Source: Algiphilus aromaticivorans DG1253 (GTDB lineage Bacteria > Pseudomonadota > Gammaproteobacteria > Nevskiales > Nevskiaceae). Taken from it: a DNA stretch of 64,000 nt. The translations under genes and the position numbers were made by a program. Under the pieces are notes generated by a model that had not been told where the DNA came from, did not search any database, and saw only the letters and a list, made by a program, of their open reading frames with translations. The stretch's first letter is position 1. Every line of letters begins with the position of its first letter. Positions 19,074-30,500 of the stretch are shown here, piece by piece. Where the stretch lies: NCBI RefSeq assembly GCF_000733765.1, contig NZ_JPOG01000001.1, forward strand, positions 2,480,001 through 2,544,000. Reading direction: 5' to 3'.

Positions 19074-21137
19074 CTAGACGGACAGCTGCGACAGATCCGC
19101 GACGCGCCGACAGCTGCGGTCCAGCGCGGCGAGCAGGGCCAGGCGATTGGCGCGCAGCGCGGCATCATCGGCATTGACCATCACCGCGTCGAAGAAGGCA
19201 TCCACCGGTGTCTGCAGCGGCGCCAGTGCGCGCAGCGCCTGGGTGTATTCACCGGCGGCCAGCGCCGTCTCGTGCTCGGCACTCTGCCGTGCCAGCGCTT
19301 CGGCCAGCGCGCCCTCCGCAGGCTCGACGAAGCGCGCCGACTCGGGTTCCTTCGCGGGCACTTCGTCTCCGGCCTGGCGCAGGATATTGCGTGCGCGCTT
19401 GTGGGCAGCGGCCAGCTGCTCGGCCTCCGGCAGCGACGAGAAGGCCACCACGGCCTCGGCCCGGGCGGCGAAATCCACCGGATCGCTGATGCCCATCGCC
19501 GCCACCGCGTCGAAGACCTCGCGCGAAATACCGCGCTCGGCGAGGAGTCCGCGCAAACGCTCACTGACGAACTGCCAGAGCTGCTCACCGACCTGCGCGG
19601 CGTCGCAGCGCACCGGCTGCGCACTGATGGCCGTATCCAGCCAGGCGCGCAGATTCAGGCGCAGCCCGCCGTCGAGCAGGATGCGCAGCGCGCCGATGGC
19701 CGCACGGCGCAGCGCGAAGGGGTCCTTGCTGGCAGTGGGCGGCTGGCCGGCGGCGAAGATGCCGGCCAGACTGTCCAGCTTGTCGGCCAGCGCCACGACG
19801 CGCCCGGCCGCCGTTGCCGGAATCGGCGCACCGGCGCCGGTGGGTGCGTAGTGCTCGGCGATGGCCGCGGCCACGGCCTCGTCCTCGCCGGAGGCGCGCG
19901 CGTAGTAGCCGCCCATGACGCCCTGCAGTTCGGTGAACTCGAAGACCATCTGCGTGGCGAGATCGGCCTTGCACAGCTCGGCGGCGCGCGCGCAGGTCCC
20001 GGGGTCGGCACCCATCGGCGCGGCAAGCTGCCGTGCCAGTTCGGTAACGCGCGCGGCCTTGTCGCGGATGCTGCCCAGATCCTTCTGGAAGGTGGCCTGC
20101 GCCAGCTTGGGCAGGAAATCGGCCAGCGGCTGGCGGCGGTCCTGCTCCCAGAAGAAAAGGGCATCGGCCAGGCGCGGGCGTACGACGCGCTCGTTGCCGT
20201 CGACGACCTGCTGCGGGTCGCTGGAAGCGATATTCGCCACGGTGATGAAGACCGGTAGCAACGCGCCGTTACCGTCGAAAACGGTGAAGTAGCGCTGATT
20301 GGTCTCGACGGTGGTGACGATGACCTCCGGCGGAAGCGCCATGTATTCGGCTTCGATGCGCCCGGTCACCGCCACCGGCCATTCGATCAGGGCAGTGACC
20401 TCTTCGAGCAGATCCTCGGTAATGCGCGCGCTGCCGCCGGCGGCCTTTGCAGCAGCCTCGACCTGACTGCGTACCGTGTCGCGACGGGCGTCCATGTCGG
20501 CGACCACCGAAGCGCCTTCCAGCGCAGCCACGTAGTCGCCGGCGCGCGCCAGCGCGATGGCTGCCGGCGCGTGGAAGCGGTGGCCGTAGGTCTCGCGCCC
20601 CGCCTGCAGGCCGAAGGCCGCCAGCGGCGCGACCGTCTCACCGTGCAGGGCACACAGCCAGCGCACCGGACGCACGAAACTCTCCCCGGATGCGTCCCAG
20701 CGCATGCGGCGCGGCACCAGCGCATCCATCGCACGCAGCGCCTCCTCGAAGACTTCCGGCAGCAACTCGGCCGTGGAGCGGCCCGGCTCGGTGGCGCGGT
20801 AGACGAGATAGTCGTCCTCGCGGAGCAGGGCATCCACCGTCACGCCGCAGGAACGAGCGAAACCCTCGGCGGCCTTGGTGGGCTGGCCGGCGTCGTCGAA
20901 GGCGGCCTTGAGGCTCGGCCCCTTGCGGCTGCGCTCCTGGGCGGGCTGCTCGGCCGCGACCTCGGCCACCAACACGGCCAGCCTCCGTGGCGTCGCCAGC
21001 GCGCGCGTAGCGCCGACAGCCACACCGCGCGCCGACAGGCCCTCGGCCACCGCCTGCGCCAGGCATTCGGCCAGCGGACGGACGTGGCGCGCAGGCAGAT
21101 CCTCGCAGCCAATTTCGATGAGCAGATCCTGGGACAT
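19074..21137 (-). CDS. glyS: glycyl-tRNA synthetase beta subunit
   Basis: A 687-residue beta subunit (E. coli: 689) of the alpha2-beta2 glycyl-tRNA synthetase. The start MSQDLLIEIGCEDLPARHVR is the usual family N-terminus; an ATG nine bases upstream is also possible. Characteristic stretches are RMRWDASGESFVRPVRWLCA, YGHRFHAPAAIALA, DALFFWEQDRRQPLADFLPK and DPFALRRAAIGALRIL. Its partner glyQ lies 1.7 kb upstream, separated by a beta-propeller gene rather than adjacent as usual. Confidence 0.97.
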   Translation of the reverse strand: MSQDLLIEIGCEDLPARHVRPLAECLAQAVAEGLSARGVAVGATRALATPRRLAVLVAEVAAEQPAQERSRKGPSLKAAFDDAGQPTKAAEGFARSCGVTVDALLREDDYLVYRATEPGRSTAELLPEVFEEALRAMDALVPRRMRWDASGESFVRPVRWLCALHGETVAPLAAFGLQAGRETYGHRFHAPAAIALARAGDYVAALEGASVVADMDARRDTVRSQVEAAAKAAGGSARITEDLLEEVTALIEWPVAVTGRIEAEYMALPPEVIVTTVETNQRYFTVFDGNGALLPVFITVANIASSDPQQVVDGNERVVRPRLADALFFWEQDRRQPLADFLPKLAQATFQKDLGSIRDKAARVTELARQLAAPMGADPGTCARAAELCKADLATQMVFEFTELQGVMGGYYARASGEDEAVAAAIAEHYAPTGAGAPIPATAAGRVVALADKLDSLAGIFAAGQPPTASKDPFALRRAAIGALRILLDGGLRLNLRAWLDTAISAQPVRCDAAQVGEQLWQFVSERLRGLLAERGISREVFDAVAAMGISDPVDFAARAEAVVAFSSLPEAEQLAAAHKRARNILRQAGDEVPAKEPESARFVEPAEGALAEALARQSAEHETALAAGEYTQALRALAPLQTPVDAFFDAVMVNADDAALRANRLALLAALDRSCRRVADLSQLSV

Positions 21138-21264
21138 GGGTTCCATCGCGATCAGGGCCGCGTATTGTCTTGCAACGCGCGTCGGCGTGCCATGGCGCGC
21201 ATCCATCACCCTTGGGGCGCCACCCGTCTGTCATCACCGCCGAGACGACGCCGCGCGTGTTCTG

Positions 21265-21525
21265 ATGGCGCTTCACGACGCACCGGTTTCGCCCATGCCC
21301 CGCATCATCGAAGAATCCGAGCTCGCCGCCCGCCTCAGGCTGCATCGCCTGCAGATCGCTGCGCTGCTCGCAACCGGTGCACTGCTGGGCGCCGGCCTGC
21401 AGGCCCTGCCGCCCATCGCTGACGCACTGGCCAGTGAAGCCGCGCCGGTCAGCCAGTCGCAGCCCCTGCCCGAGGGCAGGCCGCTCGAGCTGCGCATGGA
21501 CACACGGCTGGGCGCAGCCAGCTGA
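21265..21525 (+). CDS. small predicted membrane protein, hypothetical
   Basis: An 86-residue open frame on the plus strand between glyS and the beta-propeller gene, both of which are on the minus strand. It has one hydrophobic segment, LQIAALLATGALLGAGLQAL, after a charged N-terminal stretch (RIIEESELAARLRLHR). An internal ATG at 21295 is an alternative start. No family was recognised, and it could be a chance frame in high-GC DNA. The membrane segment and its place in a non-overlapping gap favour a real gene weakly. Confidence 0.35.
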   Translation: MALHDAPVSPMPRIIEESELAARLRLHRLQIAALLATGALLGAGLQALPPIADALASEAAPVSQSQPLPEGRPLELRMDTRLGAAS

Positions 21526-21541
21526 AGATTCAGAGCTACCG

Positions 21542-22762
21542 TCAGCGCTGCGAAGAATCGGGCACCAGATCGGCGGCGAGCACGCCGGTACGCACGCGCT
21601 GCGGGTGCCGGCCCACCGGCACGCTGGCGACTTCCTCGGCGGTTTCGAAATCGATGACCGCCACCCGGTCCTCGGTGCTGATGGACACATAGCAGTAGCG
21701 GCCGTCAGCACTGGTGGTCGCCCAGTAGGGCTTGGCGCCGACCTCCACCAGCTCGTAGTCGAAGCTCGCGCGATCGACGATGGCGGCGTAGCCGGACATC
21801 GTGCCGGCCGCGCAGAGCGTGTCGCCGGCGTGGTTCATGGTCAGACCGTGATGCGCCGAGTTGAGCTGGTACTTCCTCAGCGGCATGTCCTGGGTGGCCT
21901 CGGCCACCGGCAGTTCGGCCTTGCGCGTGATCTCGTGCGTCTGCAGGTCGTACTCGAAGAAGCCGTGGAAGAAGGAAACCTGCAGATAGGCGTAGCGCTC
22001 GTCCGGCGACAGCGCCATCGGTCGCACGGCGGAGTCGATCCAGGGCATGCCCGCCTCCTTGAGCTTCTGGCCGATATCGACACGGTGCAGCACCTCATAG
22101 TTGTCGGCGTCGACGACTTGGAAGACGCGCTCGCCCTTCAGCCAGTCGACGAGATCCCAGGTGAAGGGCAGGAACACCCGCCCGATGCTGGCGTGATAGA
22201 TCGTCTCGCCGTCGTGGGAATACTCGTTCTCGTGCGGCTGATCGCCGGATTCGAAGCCGCCGACGATATCGCCGGTGGCGGTATCGATGGCGTGCACGCG
22301 CCCGGCCGTGGACGCCGATACCAGCAGCGTCTCTCCGTCAGGCGAGATGGCTGCGTGGTCGGCGCGGTAGCCGTCGACCTCGGTACGCCAGACGATGTCG
22401 CCGCTGGCGATATCGATAGCAACGACATCAGCCAGGCTCGGCCGCGACACGAATATCCGACGACCGTCGTTGGAGGTGAAGAGATCGTCGACGAGCTGAT
22501 CATTGCCCTCGCCGATGAGATGCCTGATGACGAAGAAATACCCGCGATGGATCAGGCTGTCCTTGATCTCCGCCACGCGTTCGTCGAGATCGGGCACGAC
22601 GTTGATGTGGTGGAGGATCTCGTACGTCTCGGCATCGAAGATGTGCGCCGTGCCGTCCCAGTTGTTGCCCACTGCGACAACGTCGCGCAGGCCCTCTTCA
22701 GCGGCGGCAGACACCGCGAGCAGCAGCAGGGCGATGAAGCCCGCCAGGGAATAACCGCGCAT
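21542..22762 (-). CDS. exported YVTN/YncE-like beta-propeller protein
   Basis: A 406-residue protein with signal peptide [21 protein letters not shown]. It contains repeated blade motifs, for example [80 protein letters not shown] and [20 protein letters not shown], which fits a seven-bladed propeller in the periplasm. The family includes proteins of unknown function and amine dehydrogenase-like subunits; no catalytic residues can be assigned. It separates glyQ from glyS on the same strand. Confidence 0.8.
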   Translation of the reverse strand: MRGYSLAGFIALLLLAVSAAAEEGLRDVVAVGNNWDGTAHIFDAETYEILHHINVVPDLDERVAEIKDSLIHRGYFFVIRHLIGEGNDQLVDDLFTSNDGRRIFVSRPSLADVVAIDIASGDIVWRTEVDGYRADHAAISPDGETLLVSASTAGRVHAIDTATGDIVGGFESGDQPHENEYSHDGETIYHASIGRVFLPFTWDLVDWLKGERVFQVVDADNYEVLHRVDIGQKLKEAGMPWIDSAVRPMALSPDERYAYLQVSFFHGFFEYDLQTHEITRKAELPVAEATQDMPLRKYQLNSAHHGLTMNHAGDTLCAAGTMSGYAAIVDRASFDYELVEVGAKPYWATTSADGRYCYVSISTEDRVAVIDFETAEEVASVPVGRHPQRVRTGVLAADLVPDSSQR

Positions 22763-22841
22763 GTCGTCGTCTCCGTCCTATCTAGACGACAGCGTGCCGC
22801 GCGCACACGCCGCGCGCAGTCGTGCAGATTGCGGAGGTGCG

Positions 22842-23747
<906 letters not shown>

Positions 23748-23992
23748 CGGCAATGCGGGCGGAAGAAGGGCTGACAAGTATAACTGCCGCATCCACCGGG
23801 ACCGAGCACCGACGATCCGGGCAAAGCGTGGCGCAACATCGCCAGCATGGACACCGGGCAGCACAGCGACACGCCCGAGTACCGCGCGCCTGCGACGGTG
23901 AATAACTGGCATGCTGATCCGATCCGGCGGCAATACACCCGGCGATGCGGCACAATCCCTTCGCCAGCCGTGATCCGGGAGCGCCCTCGTCC

Positions 23993-24008
23993 TGGCATGG
24001 TTTCTGCA
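23993..24008 (+). promoter_or_regulatory. candidate sigma-54 promoter of glnA
   Basis: TGGCATGGTTTCTGCA has GG and GC doublets separated by 10 bp, as in the -24/-12 consensus TGGCACG-N4-TTGCA. It lies about 76 bp upstream of the glnA start. Sigma-54 and NtrC control of glnA is well established in related bacteria. No clear NtrC palindrome was found in the rest of the 336-bp glyQ-glnA gap. Confidence 0.6.
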
Positions 24009-24083
24009 TCAATTTGGCGCAGCGCCGCACCGTCCTGGACGGGCCCGGCGCCCCCTTTCACCCATCGCTTGCAGGAGAATGCA

Positions 24084-25493
24084 ATGTCAGCGCAAGACGC
24101 TATGAAGCTCATCAAGGACAAGGGCGCGAAGTTTGTCGACTTCCGCTTCGTCGACACCAAGGGCAAGGAGCAGAACGTCACCGTGCCCGCCCACACCATC
24201 GACGACGATCTCTTTACCGACGGCAAGATGTTCGACGGCTCCTCCATCCAGGGCTGGAAGGGCATCAACGACTCCGACATGATCCTCATGCCGGAGTCGG
24301 ATTCGATCTTCATCGACCCCTTCTTCGAAGAGCCCACCGCAGTGCTGCGCTGTGACGTCATCGAACCCTCCACCATGCAGGGCTACACGCGCGACCCGCG
24401 CTCGCTGGCCAAGCGCGCCGAGGCCTACATGCAGTCCTGCGGCATCGCCGACACGGCCTACTTCGGTCCTGAGAACGAATTCTTCGTCTTCGACTCGGTG
24501 CGTTGGTCCAACCAGATGGGCCACACCTTCTACGAGATCGACTCGGAAGAAGCCACCTGGAGCTCGGGCAAGAGCTACGAGATGGGCAACATGGGCCATC
24601 GGCCCGGCGTCAAGGGCGGCTACTTCCCCGTACCGCCAGTCGATAGTCTGCAGGACCTGCGCTCAGCCATGTGCCTGACCCTCGAAGAGATCGGCATCGA
24701 GACCGAGGTGCACCACCACGAGGTCGCCACGGCCGGCCAGTGCGAGATTGGCACCAAGTTCAACACACTGGTCAAGAAGGCTGACGAGACGCTGGCCTAC
24801 AAGTACGTCGTGCACAACGTCGCGCACCAGTTCGGCAAGACGGCCACTTTCATGCCCAAGCCGCTGGTCGGTGATAACGGCAACGGTATGCACGTCCACC
24901 AGTCGCTGGCCAAGGACGGCAAGAACCTCTTCGCCGGTGACGAGTACGGCGGCCTTTCCGAGACCGCGCTCTTCTACATCGGCGGCATCCTCAAGCACGC
25001 GCAGGCCATCAACGCCTTCACCAACCCGGGCACCAACAGCTACAAGCGCCTGGTGCCGGGCTTCGAGGCACCGGTCATGCTCGCCTATTCGGCACGCAAC
25101 CGCTCGGCTTCGATCCGCATCCCCTACGTGGCCAACCCCAAGGGCCGCCGCATCGAGGTGCGCTTCCCGGACTCGCTGGCCAACCCCTACCTCGCCTTCG
25201 CGGCGATGATGATGGCGGGGCTCGACGGCATCCAGAACAAGATCCACCCCGGCGACGCCATGGACAAGGATCTCTACAACCTGCCGCCCGAAGAGGACAT
25301 CAAGATCCCGCGCGTTGCGCACGGCCTGGACGTCGCGCTCGACGCCCTCGACAAGGATCGCGACTTCCTCAAGGCCGGGGATGTCTTCTCCGACGATCTC
25401 ATCGACGCCTACATGGAACTCAAGATGGAAGAGGTCACGCGCTTCCGCATGGCCACCCACCCCTGCGAGTTCGACATGTACTACAGCATGTAG
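24084..25493 (+). CDS. glnA: glutamine synthetase type I
   Basis: A 469-residue enzyme (E. coli: 469) that makes glutamine from glutamate, ammonia and ATP. The ATG follows the ribosome binding site AGGAG at 24073-24077. Visible motifs are [17 protein letters not shown] (N-terminal latch region), [10 protein letters not shown] (metal ligands), [33 protein letters not shown] and, near the C-terminus, the adenylylation-loop segment [11 protein letters not shown]; the modified tyrosine is in [11 protein letters not shown]. glnE, the adenylyltransferase, lies at the right end of the window. An array of structured repeats fills its 3' flank. Confidence 0.98.
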   Translation: MSAQDAMKLIKDKGAKFVDFRFVDTKGKEQNVTVPAHTIDDDLFTDGKMFDGSSIQGWKGINDSDMILMPESDSIFIDPFFEEPTAVLRCDVIEPSTMQGYTRDPRSLAKRAEAYMQSCGIADTAYFGPENEFFVFDSVRWSNQMGHTFYEIDSEEATWSSGKSYEMGNMGHRPGVKGGYFPVPPVDSLQDLRSAMCLTLEEIGIETEVHHHEVATAGQCEIGTKFNTLVKKADETLAYKYVVHNVAHQFGKTATFMPKPLVGDNGNGMHVHQSLAKDGKNLFAGDEYGGLSETALFYIGGILKHAQAINAFTNPGTNSYKRLVPGFEAPVMLAYSARNRSASIRIPYVANPKGRRIEVRFPDSLANPYLAFAAMMMAGLDGIQNKIHPGDAMDKDLYNLPPEEDIKIPRVAHGLDVALDALDKDRDFLKAGDVFSDDLIDAYMELKMEEVTRFRMATHPCEFDMYYSM

Positions 25494-25579
25494 CACTGCG
25501 AGCAGCGTGGAGGGACCCCACGCGAAAGCGTGGAGGGACCCCACGCGAAAGCGTGGGGATCCTAGCGTCGCGAGTCAGT

Positions 25580-25625
25580 GCCCCCTAGTGGCACCGGAAT
25601 CCCGGTTATCGCTAGGGGGCTTTTT
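25580..25625 (+). terminator. terminator of array unit A1 (glnA 3' end)
   Basis: GCCCCCTAG (25580-25588) pairs with CTAGGGGGC (25612-25620), followed by TTTTT. The apical part forms a second stem, ACCGG-AATC-CCGGT. Confidence 0.85.
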
Positions 25626-25699
25626 GTTGCGCCACCAGCTAGCGTCGCGAGTCGGCGTACCGCACGACTGCAAAGCGTAGGAACACGCTAGCGGTATGA

Positions 25700-25729
25700 C
25701 CCCCGCACCTTTTGTGCGGGGCTTTTTTT
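25700..25729 (+). terminator. terminator of array unit B1
   Basis: CCCCGCAC (25701-25708) pairs with GTGCGGGG (25714-25721), followed by C and seven T residues. Confidence 0.88.
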
Positions 25730-25793
25730 CGGCCCAGAGCAGCGTGGAGGGGCCCCGCGCGGAAGCGTGGGGATCCTAGCGTCGCGAGTCAGT

Positions 25794-25836
25794 GCCCCTA
25801 GTGGCTCCGGAATCCCGGCGCCACTAGGGGCTTTTT
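25794..25836 (+). terminator. terminator of array unit A2
   Basis: A perfect 12-bp stem, GCCCCTAGTGGC (25794-25805) with GCCACTAGGGGC (25820-25831), followed by TTTTT. The loop keeps the CCGG-AATC-CCGG feature seen in A1. Confidence 0.88.
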
Positions 25837-25940
25837 CATGCCAAGCGATCCAGCGTGCGGGGCCCCACGAAGTGGGGTGCTAGCGTCGCGAGTCGGCGTA
25901 CCGCACGGCTGCAAAGCGCAGGAGCACACCAGTGGCAGCA

Positions 25941-25967
25941 GCCCCGCACCTCTCGTTCGGGGCTTTT
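25941..25967 (+). terminator. terminator of array unit B2
   Basis: GCCCCG (25941-25946) pairs with CGGGGC (25958-25963), followed by TTTT. This is the weakest of the four. Confidence 0.65.
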
Positions 25968-26050
25968 CGTCCACAGCCAGACCACCCAACCTGCCGCCGA
26001 TGAATACCGCATGCACCGTAATCGCACTCACCCGGAAGTCGCGCCTTAGA

Positions 26051-26080
26051 ATGGTGCATACAATGCCCTATTATGGTGCA
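26051..26080 (+). promoter_or_regulatory. candidate NtrC binding sites upstream of ntrB
   Basis: TGCCCTATTATGGTGCA (26064-26080) fits the NtrC palindrome TGCAC-N5-7-GGTGCA. A second half-site ATGGTGCA lies at 26051-26058, two helical turns away. The surrounding interval between the array and ntrB (25968-26166) has no gene. Confidence 0.55.
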
Positions 26081-26138
26081 CAATTATCGCCCGTGACACT
26101 CCAAGAGGGGCCTGGCACCAGAACCGTGCCCCACCATC

Positions 26139-26154
26139 TGGCCTAGTCCTTGCT
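26139..26154 (+). promoter_or_regulatory. candidate sigma-54 promoter of ntrBC
   Basis: TGGCCTAGTCCTTGCT has GG and GC doublets with 10-bp spacing and an intact TTGC -12 element. It lies 59 bp past the NtrC-like sites. The predicted transcription start would fall almost at the ntrB ATG (26167), so the message would be nearly leaderless, which lowers confidence. Confidence 0.45.
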
Positions 26155-26166
26155 TATCCCTGCACC

Positions 26167-27236
26167 ATGAAGTTCTCCTCCCGCCCCCGCCTCAAGGCCG
26201 AATCGGTGCTCGAAGGCACCACCACCGGCGTGCTGGCCGTGGACGGGCGATTGTGCGTGGGCTATCTCAATCCAGCAGCCGAGAATCTCTTCGGCGTTTC
26301 GGAAGGCCACGCCCTCGGCGAGCCCCTGCACATCGCGGTACCGCACTTCGCGAACCATATGGAGCGATTGCGTGAGGCCGTCGCCAAGAGCTCCGGCTTC
26401 ATCGAGCGTGAGCTGGAGATGCGCCGCGGCCACGACCGCCCGGTGACGGTGGATCTGGTCGTCACGCCCTCAATCTTCAACAAGCAAAACGGGCTCGTCA
26501 TCGAGGCAACGGCGCTGGATCGGCATTTGCGCATCTCGCGCGATGAATGGCTGCAAGCACAGTTCGACGCCGGTCGCCAGCTTGTGCGCGGCCTCGCGCA
26601 CGAGATCAAGAACCCTCTCGGCGGCATCCGCGGCGCTGCCCAGCTACTGGAGCAGGAATTCCCCGATTCGCTGCACCGAGAATACACGCAGGTCATCACC
26701 CGCGAAGCCGACCGATTGCAAAACCTCGTCGATCGCATGCTCGGCCCCAATCGCATGCCGGTGCGTGACCACCTCAATGTCCACGCCATGCTGGAGCACG
26801 TTCGTCATCTCATCGAGGCGGAGGCTGGCGAGCGGCTAACGGTTGAGCGCGACTACGACCCCAGCATCCCCGACATCGATGCCGACCGCGAGCAGCTCGT
26901 GCAGGCGGCGCTGAACATCGCACGCAACGCCATGCAGGCCCTGGAAGACGTGCCCTCACCAACGCTGACGCTGCGCACCCGCGTGCGCCGGCAGCACACC
27001 ATCGCCGGTGTGCTGCATCGCATGGCCGTGCAGATCGACATCGAAGACAACGGTCCAGGTATCCCGGCCTCGCTGCTGGAGAAGATCTTCTATCCAATGG
27101 TGACGACGCGCGCCTCGGGTAGCGGTCTCGGCCTGCCCATCTCGCAATATCTGGTGCACGGCCATGGCGGCATCATCGAATGCCATTCGCGGCCGGGCTG
27201 CACGACTTTTTCCATCTATCTGCCCCTGCCCGCCTC

Positions 27237-27240
<4 letters not shown>
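26167..27240 (+). CDS. ntrB: nitrogen regulation sensor kinase NtrB (GlnL)
   Basis: A 357-residue cytoplasmic histidine kinase/phosphatase that controls NtrC in response to PII. An N-terminal PAS domain (VLAVDGRLCVGYLNPAAENL) is followed by the phospho-acceptor motif GLAHEIKNPLGGIRGAAQLL (His near residue 145), an N box (ALNIARNAMQALED), a G1 box (DIEDNGPGIP) and a G2 box (ASGSGLGLPISQYLV). No membrane segment is present, as expected for NtrB. It overlaps ntrC by the ATGA motif. Confidence 0.95.
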
Positions 27241-28688
<1,448 letters not shown>

Positions 28689-28692
28689 GCCC

Positions 28693-28800
28693 GACCGAAG
28701 CGCCGGTGGCGCTTCGCAGCGGGCGAACGCCGCGGCCATGGAAGGCCGCGGCCAGGTTACTTAGCGAGACAGGAAGTCGAGCTTAGTAACCGCGGCGATC
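28693..28800 (+). repeat. three-hairpin repeat element, copy B
   Basis: Hairpin 1 is AAGCGCC (28698-28704)/GGCGCTT (28708-28714). Hairpin 2 is GCCGCGGCC (28729-28737), loop ATGGAA, GGCCGCGGC (28744-28752). Hairpin 3 runs GTTACT (28756-28761) to AGTAAC (28785-28790), with AGC/GCT, GA/GA, GAC/GTC and loop AGGAA. It begins 5 bp after the ntrC stop and points the same way. Confidence 0.9.
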
Positions 28801-28862
28801 TCCGCAGAAACCCCGATCAATCGGACCGGCCCCGCGCAGCACTCACTCTCAAGCCCAAACGA

Positions 28863-28970
28863 AGCGCTAGTGACCCTTCCCAAGCGACGAACGCCGGGGC
28901 CAAGGAAGGCCCCGGCAAGGTCACTTAGCGAGGTCCGGACGACCGAGCTTAGTGACCGCAGAGATCTCCG
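28863..28970 (+). repeat. three-hairpin repeat element, copy C
   Basis: A tandem copy about 170 bp after copy B. Hairpin 1 is degenerate. Hairpin 2 is GCCGGGGCC (28893-28901), loop AAGGAA, GGCCCCGGC (28908-28916). Hairpin 3 runs GTCACT (28920-28925) to AGTGAC (28951-28956), with GGTC/GACC around CGGAC. The downstream flanks of copies B and C are also similar. No gene is seen in 28971-29060. Confidence 0.85.
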
Positions 28971-29060
28971 AAAAAACGCCCGTCAAAGCCGATCGCCCCA
29001 GCGCAGCCTCACTCGAAGCGCTCGGGGCACCCGCATCACGTCGAGGCCCCGCGTCAGCCC

Positions 29061-30437
29061 TCAAGCCGCGTCGCGAGACTTGCCCTCACCGGACGGCGGC
29101 GTCCGCCCCAAGCGCGCATCACGCAGGCTCTGCGTATGCGTCGGGTCGCCGGTGATGAGCCGATCCCCCATCTGACGCGTGACGTACTTCCAGAGCCAGT
29201 TGACGAAAACGCGCATGCGTTGCTGACCATCGATCAGCGCGCGGATGTGCACGAAGGCCCAGAGAAACCAGGCCAGCATGCCGCTGGTGCGAAAGCCGCG
29301 CAGATCGCCCACGGCGCGATTCACGCCGATGACGGCCATCGTGCCCCAGTCGCGGTAGCGGAAGGGCTTGACGGGCTTGCCGACATCGCGGCGCTTGACC
29401 ACATCCGCCACGTAGCGGCCCTGCTGGATGGCCGCGGGTGCCAGACCAGGAACGGCCTTGCCGCGCGCATCAACCAGCGCGGCCAGATCACCCACCACGA
29501 AGATCTCCGGATAGCGCGGCAGCGAGCAATCCGGCGCCACCTCAATGCGCCCTCCGCGATCGCGCGGCGCGGCGGTGGCCTCGGCCAGTATCTGACCGAA
29601 CAGCGAAGGCCGAACCCCCGCCCCCCAGAGCACCGTGGCGGCTTCCATGCGTTCGCTGGACTCACCACGCTTGACGCGCACGCCCTGGGCATCGACATCC
29701 TCGACCATCGCCGAGGTCTGCACCGCCACGCCCAGCGCAGCCAGATGCTTGCGCGCCGCTTTGCGCAGCTTCTCGGGGTACACCGGCAGGATGTCCGGCC
29801 CTCCCTCCAGAAGCGTCACGCGCGCCTCGCGCGAACTGAAGCTGCGGAAGTCGCGCACCATCGTCTTACGTGTCAGCTCGCCCAACGCACCCGCCAGTTC
29901 GACGCCGGTCGGCCCGCCGCCAACGACGATGAAACTGAGCAGTCGCTGCTTCTCTGCCGGGTCCTCGCACATTTCCGCCTGCTCGAAGGCGCGGAAGATG
30001 CGACGCCGCATGGTGATAGCGTGCTCGGCCGTCTTCAGACCCGGGGCATGCTCGCGCCAGTGGTCGTTGCCGAAGTAGTTGTGCTTGACGCCGGTGGCCG
30101 CCACCAACAGGTCGTAGCTTAGTTCGCCGTGCTCGTGGCGCACGATGCGGCGCTCGGGATCAAGGTCGTAGACCGTGGTGTTGAGCGTGCGCACATTCGG
30201 CAATTTGCTCAACACGGCACGCTGCGGATAGGCGATATCACCGACCGTCAGCGAACCAGTCGCCACCTGGTAGAGCAGCGGCTGGAAGAGATGGAAGTTG
30301 CGCTTGTCGAGCAACGTCACCCGATAACCCGCGCGGCCGAAACGGAGCGCAGCGTTCAGGCCCGCGAAGCCGCCACCAACGATGACGACGTGGCGCGCGG
30401 AGGGGGTGTTTCCGGCAGAGTGTTCTTCAGCTTGCAT
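29061..30437 (-). CDS. ndh: type II NADH dehydrogenase (NDH-2)
   Basis: A 458-residue membrane-associated flavoenzyme that passes electrons from NADH to quinone without pumping protons. The FAD-binding motif is HVVIVGGGFAGLNAALRFGR, the second dinucleotide-binding motif is SFIVVGGGPTGVELAGALGE, and the FAD phosphate contact is EIFVVGDLAALVD. The C-terminal amphipathic/hydrophobic part (MLAWFLWAFVHIRALIDGQQ) probably anchors it to the inner membrane. The ATG at 30437, preceded by AAAGG, is chosen over one 24 bp upstream. Confidence 0.93.
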   Translation of the reverse strand: MQAEEHSAGNTPSARHVVIVGGGFAGLNAALRFGRAGYRVTLLDKRNFHLFQPLLYQVATGSLTVGDIAYPQRAVLSKLPNVRTLNTTVYDLDPERRIVRHEHGELSYDLLVAATGVKHNYFGNDHWREHAPGLKTAEHAITMRRRIFRAFEQAEMCEDPAEKQRLLSFIVVGGGPTGVELAGALGELTRKTMVRDFRSFSSREARVTLLEGGPDILPVYPEKLRKAARKHLAALGVAVQTSAMVEDVDAQGVRVKRGESSERMEAATVLWGAGVRPSLFGQILAEATAAPRDRGGRIEVAPDCSLPRYPEIFVVGDLAALVDARGKAVPGLAPAAIQQGRYVADVVKRRDVGKPVKPFRYRDWGTMAVIGVNRAVGDLRGFRTSGMLAWFLWAFVHIRALIDGQQRMRVFVNWLWKYVTRQMGDRLITGDPTHTQSLRDARLGRTPPSGEGKSRDAA

Positions 30438-30500
30438 TACGACCTTTGTTGCAGCGCACAACGCTCATGATAACCGGAGCAGCCCTCTCGCAACAGCGGT

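Larger units (their letters stand above)
25505..25967 (+). repeat. tandem A-B-A-B array of structured hairpin units downstream of glnA
   Basis: TAGCGTCGCGAGTC occurs four times, at 25563, 25640, 25777 and 25881. Units at 25563 and 25777 (type A) continue into long terminator hairpins. Units at 25640 and 25881 (type B) continue with GGCGTACCGCACG, a CTGCAAAGCG word and a shorter terminator. Each A unit is preceded by a GNRA-type hairpin: CCCCACGC-GAAA-GCGTGG at 25516-25533, duplicated as a 23-bp tandem repeat, and CCCCGCGC-GGAA-GCGTGGGG in the second block. B1 also has an 8-bp outer stem GCTAGCGT (25638-25645)/ACGCTAGC (25685-25692). No plausible protein is encoded. Confidence 0.85.

Noticed and set aside
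25630-25700. Possible tRNA-like sequence (CTGCAAAGCG word resembling a tRNA-Cys anticodon loop) in the glnA array
   Set aside because: No acceptor stem, T-arm or CCA can be drawn. The segment folds instead into a hairpin plus terminator and is repeated as part of the array.
25838-26146. Open frame in the glnA-ntrB gap that could encode a roughly 100-residue peptide
   Set aside because: It spans repeated hairpins and a terminator, and its similarity between units comes from the DNA repeats. It resembles no protein.
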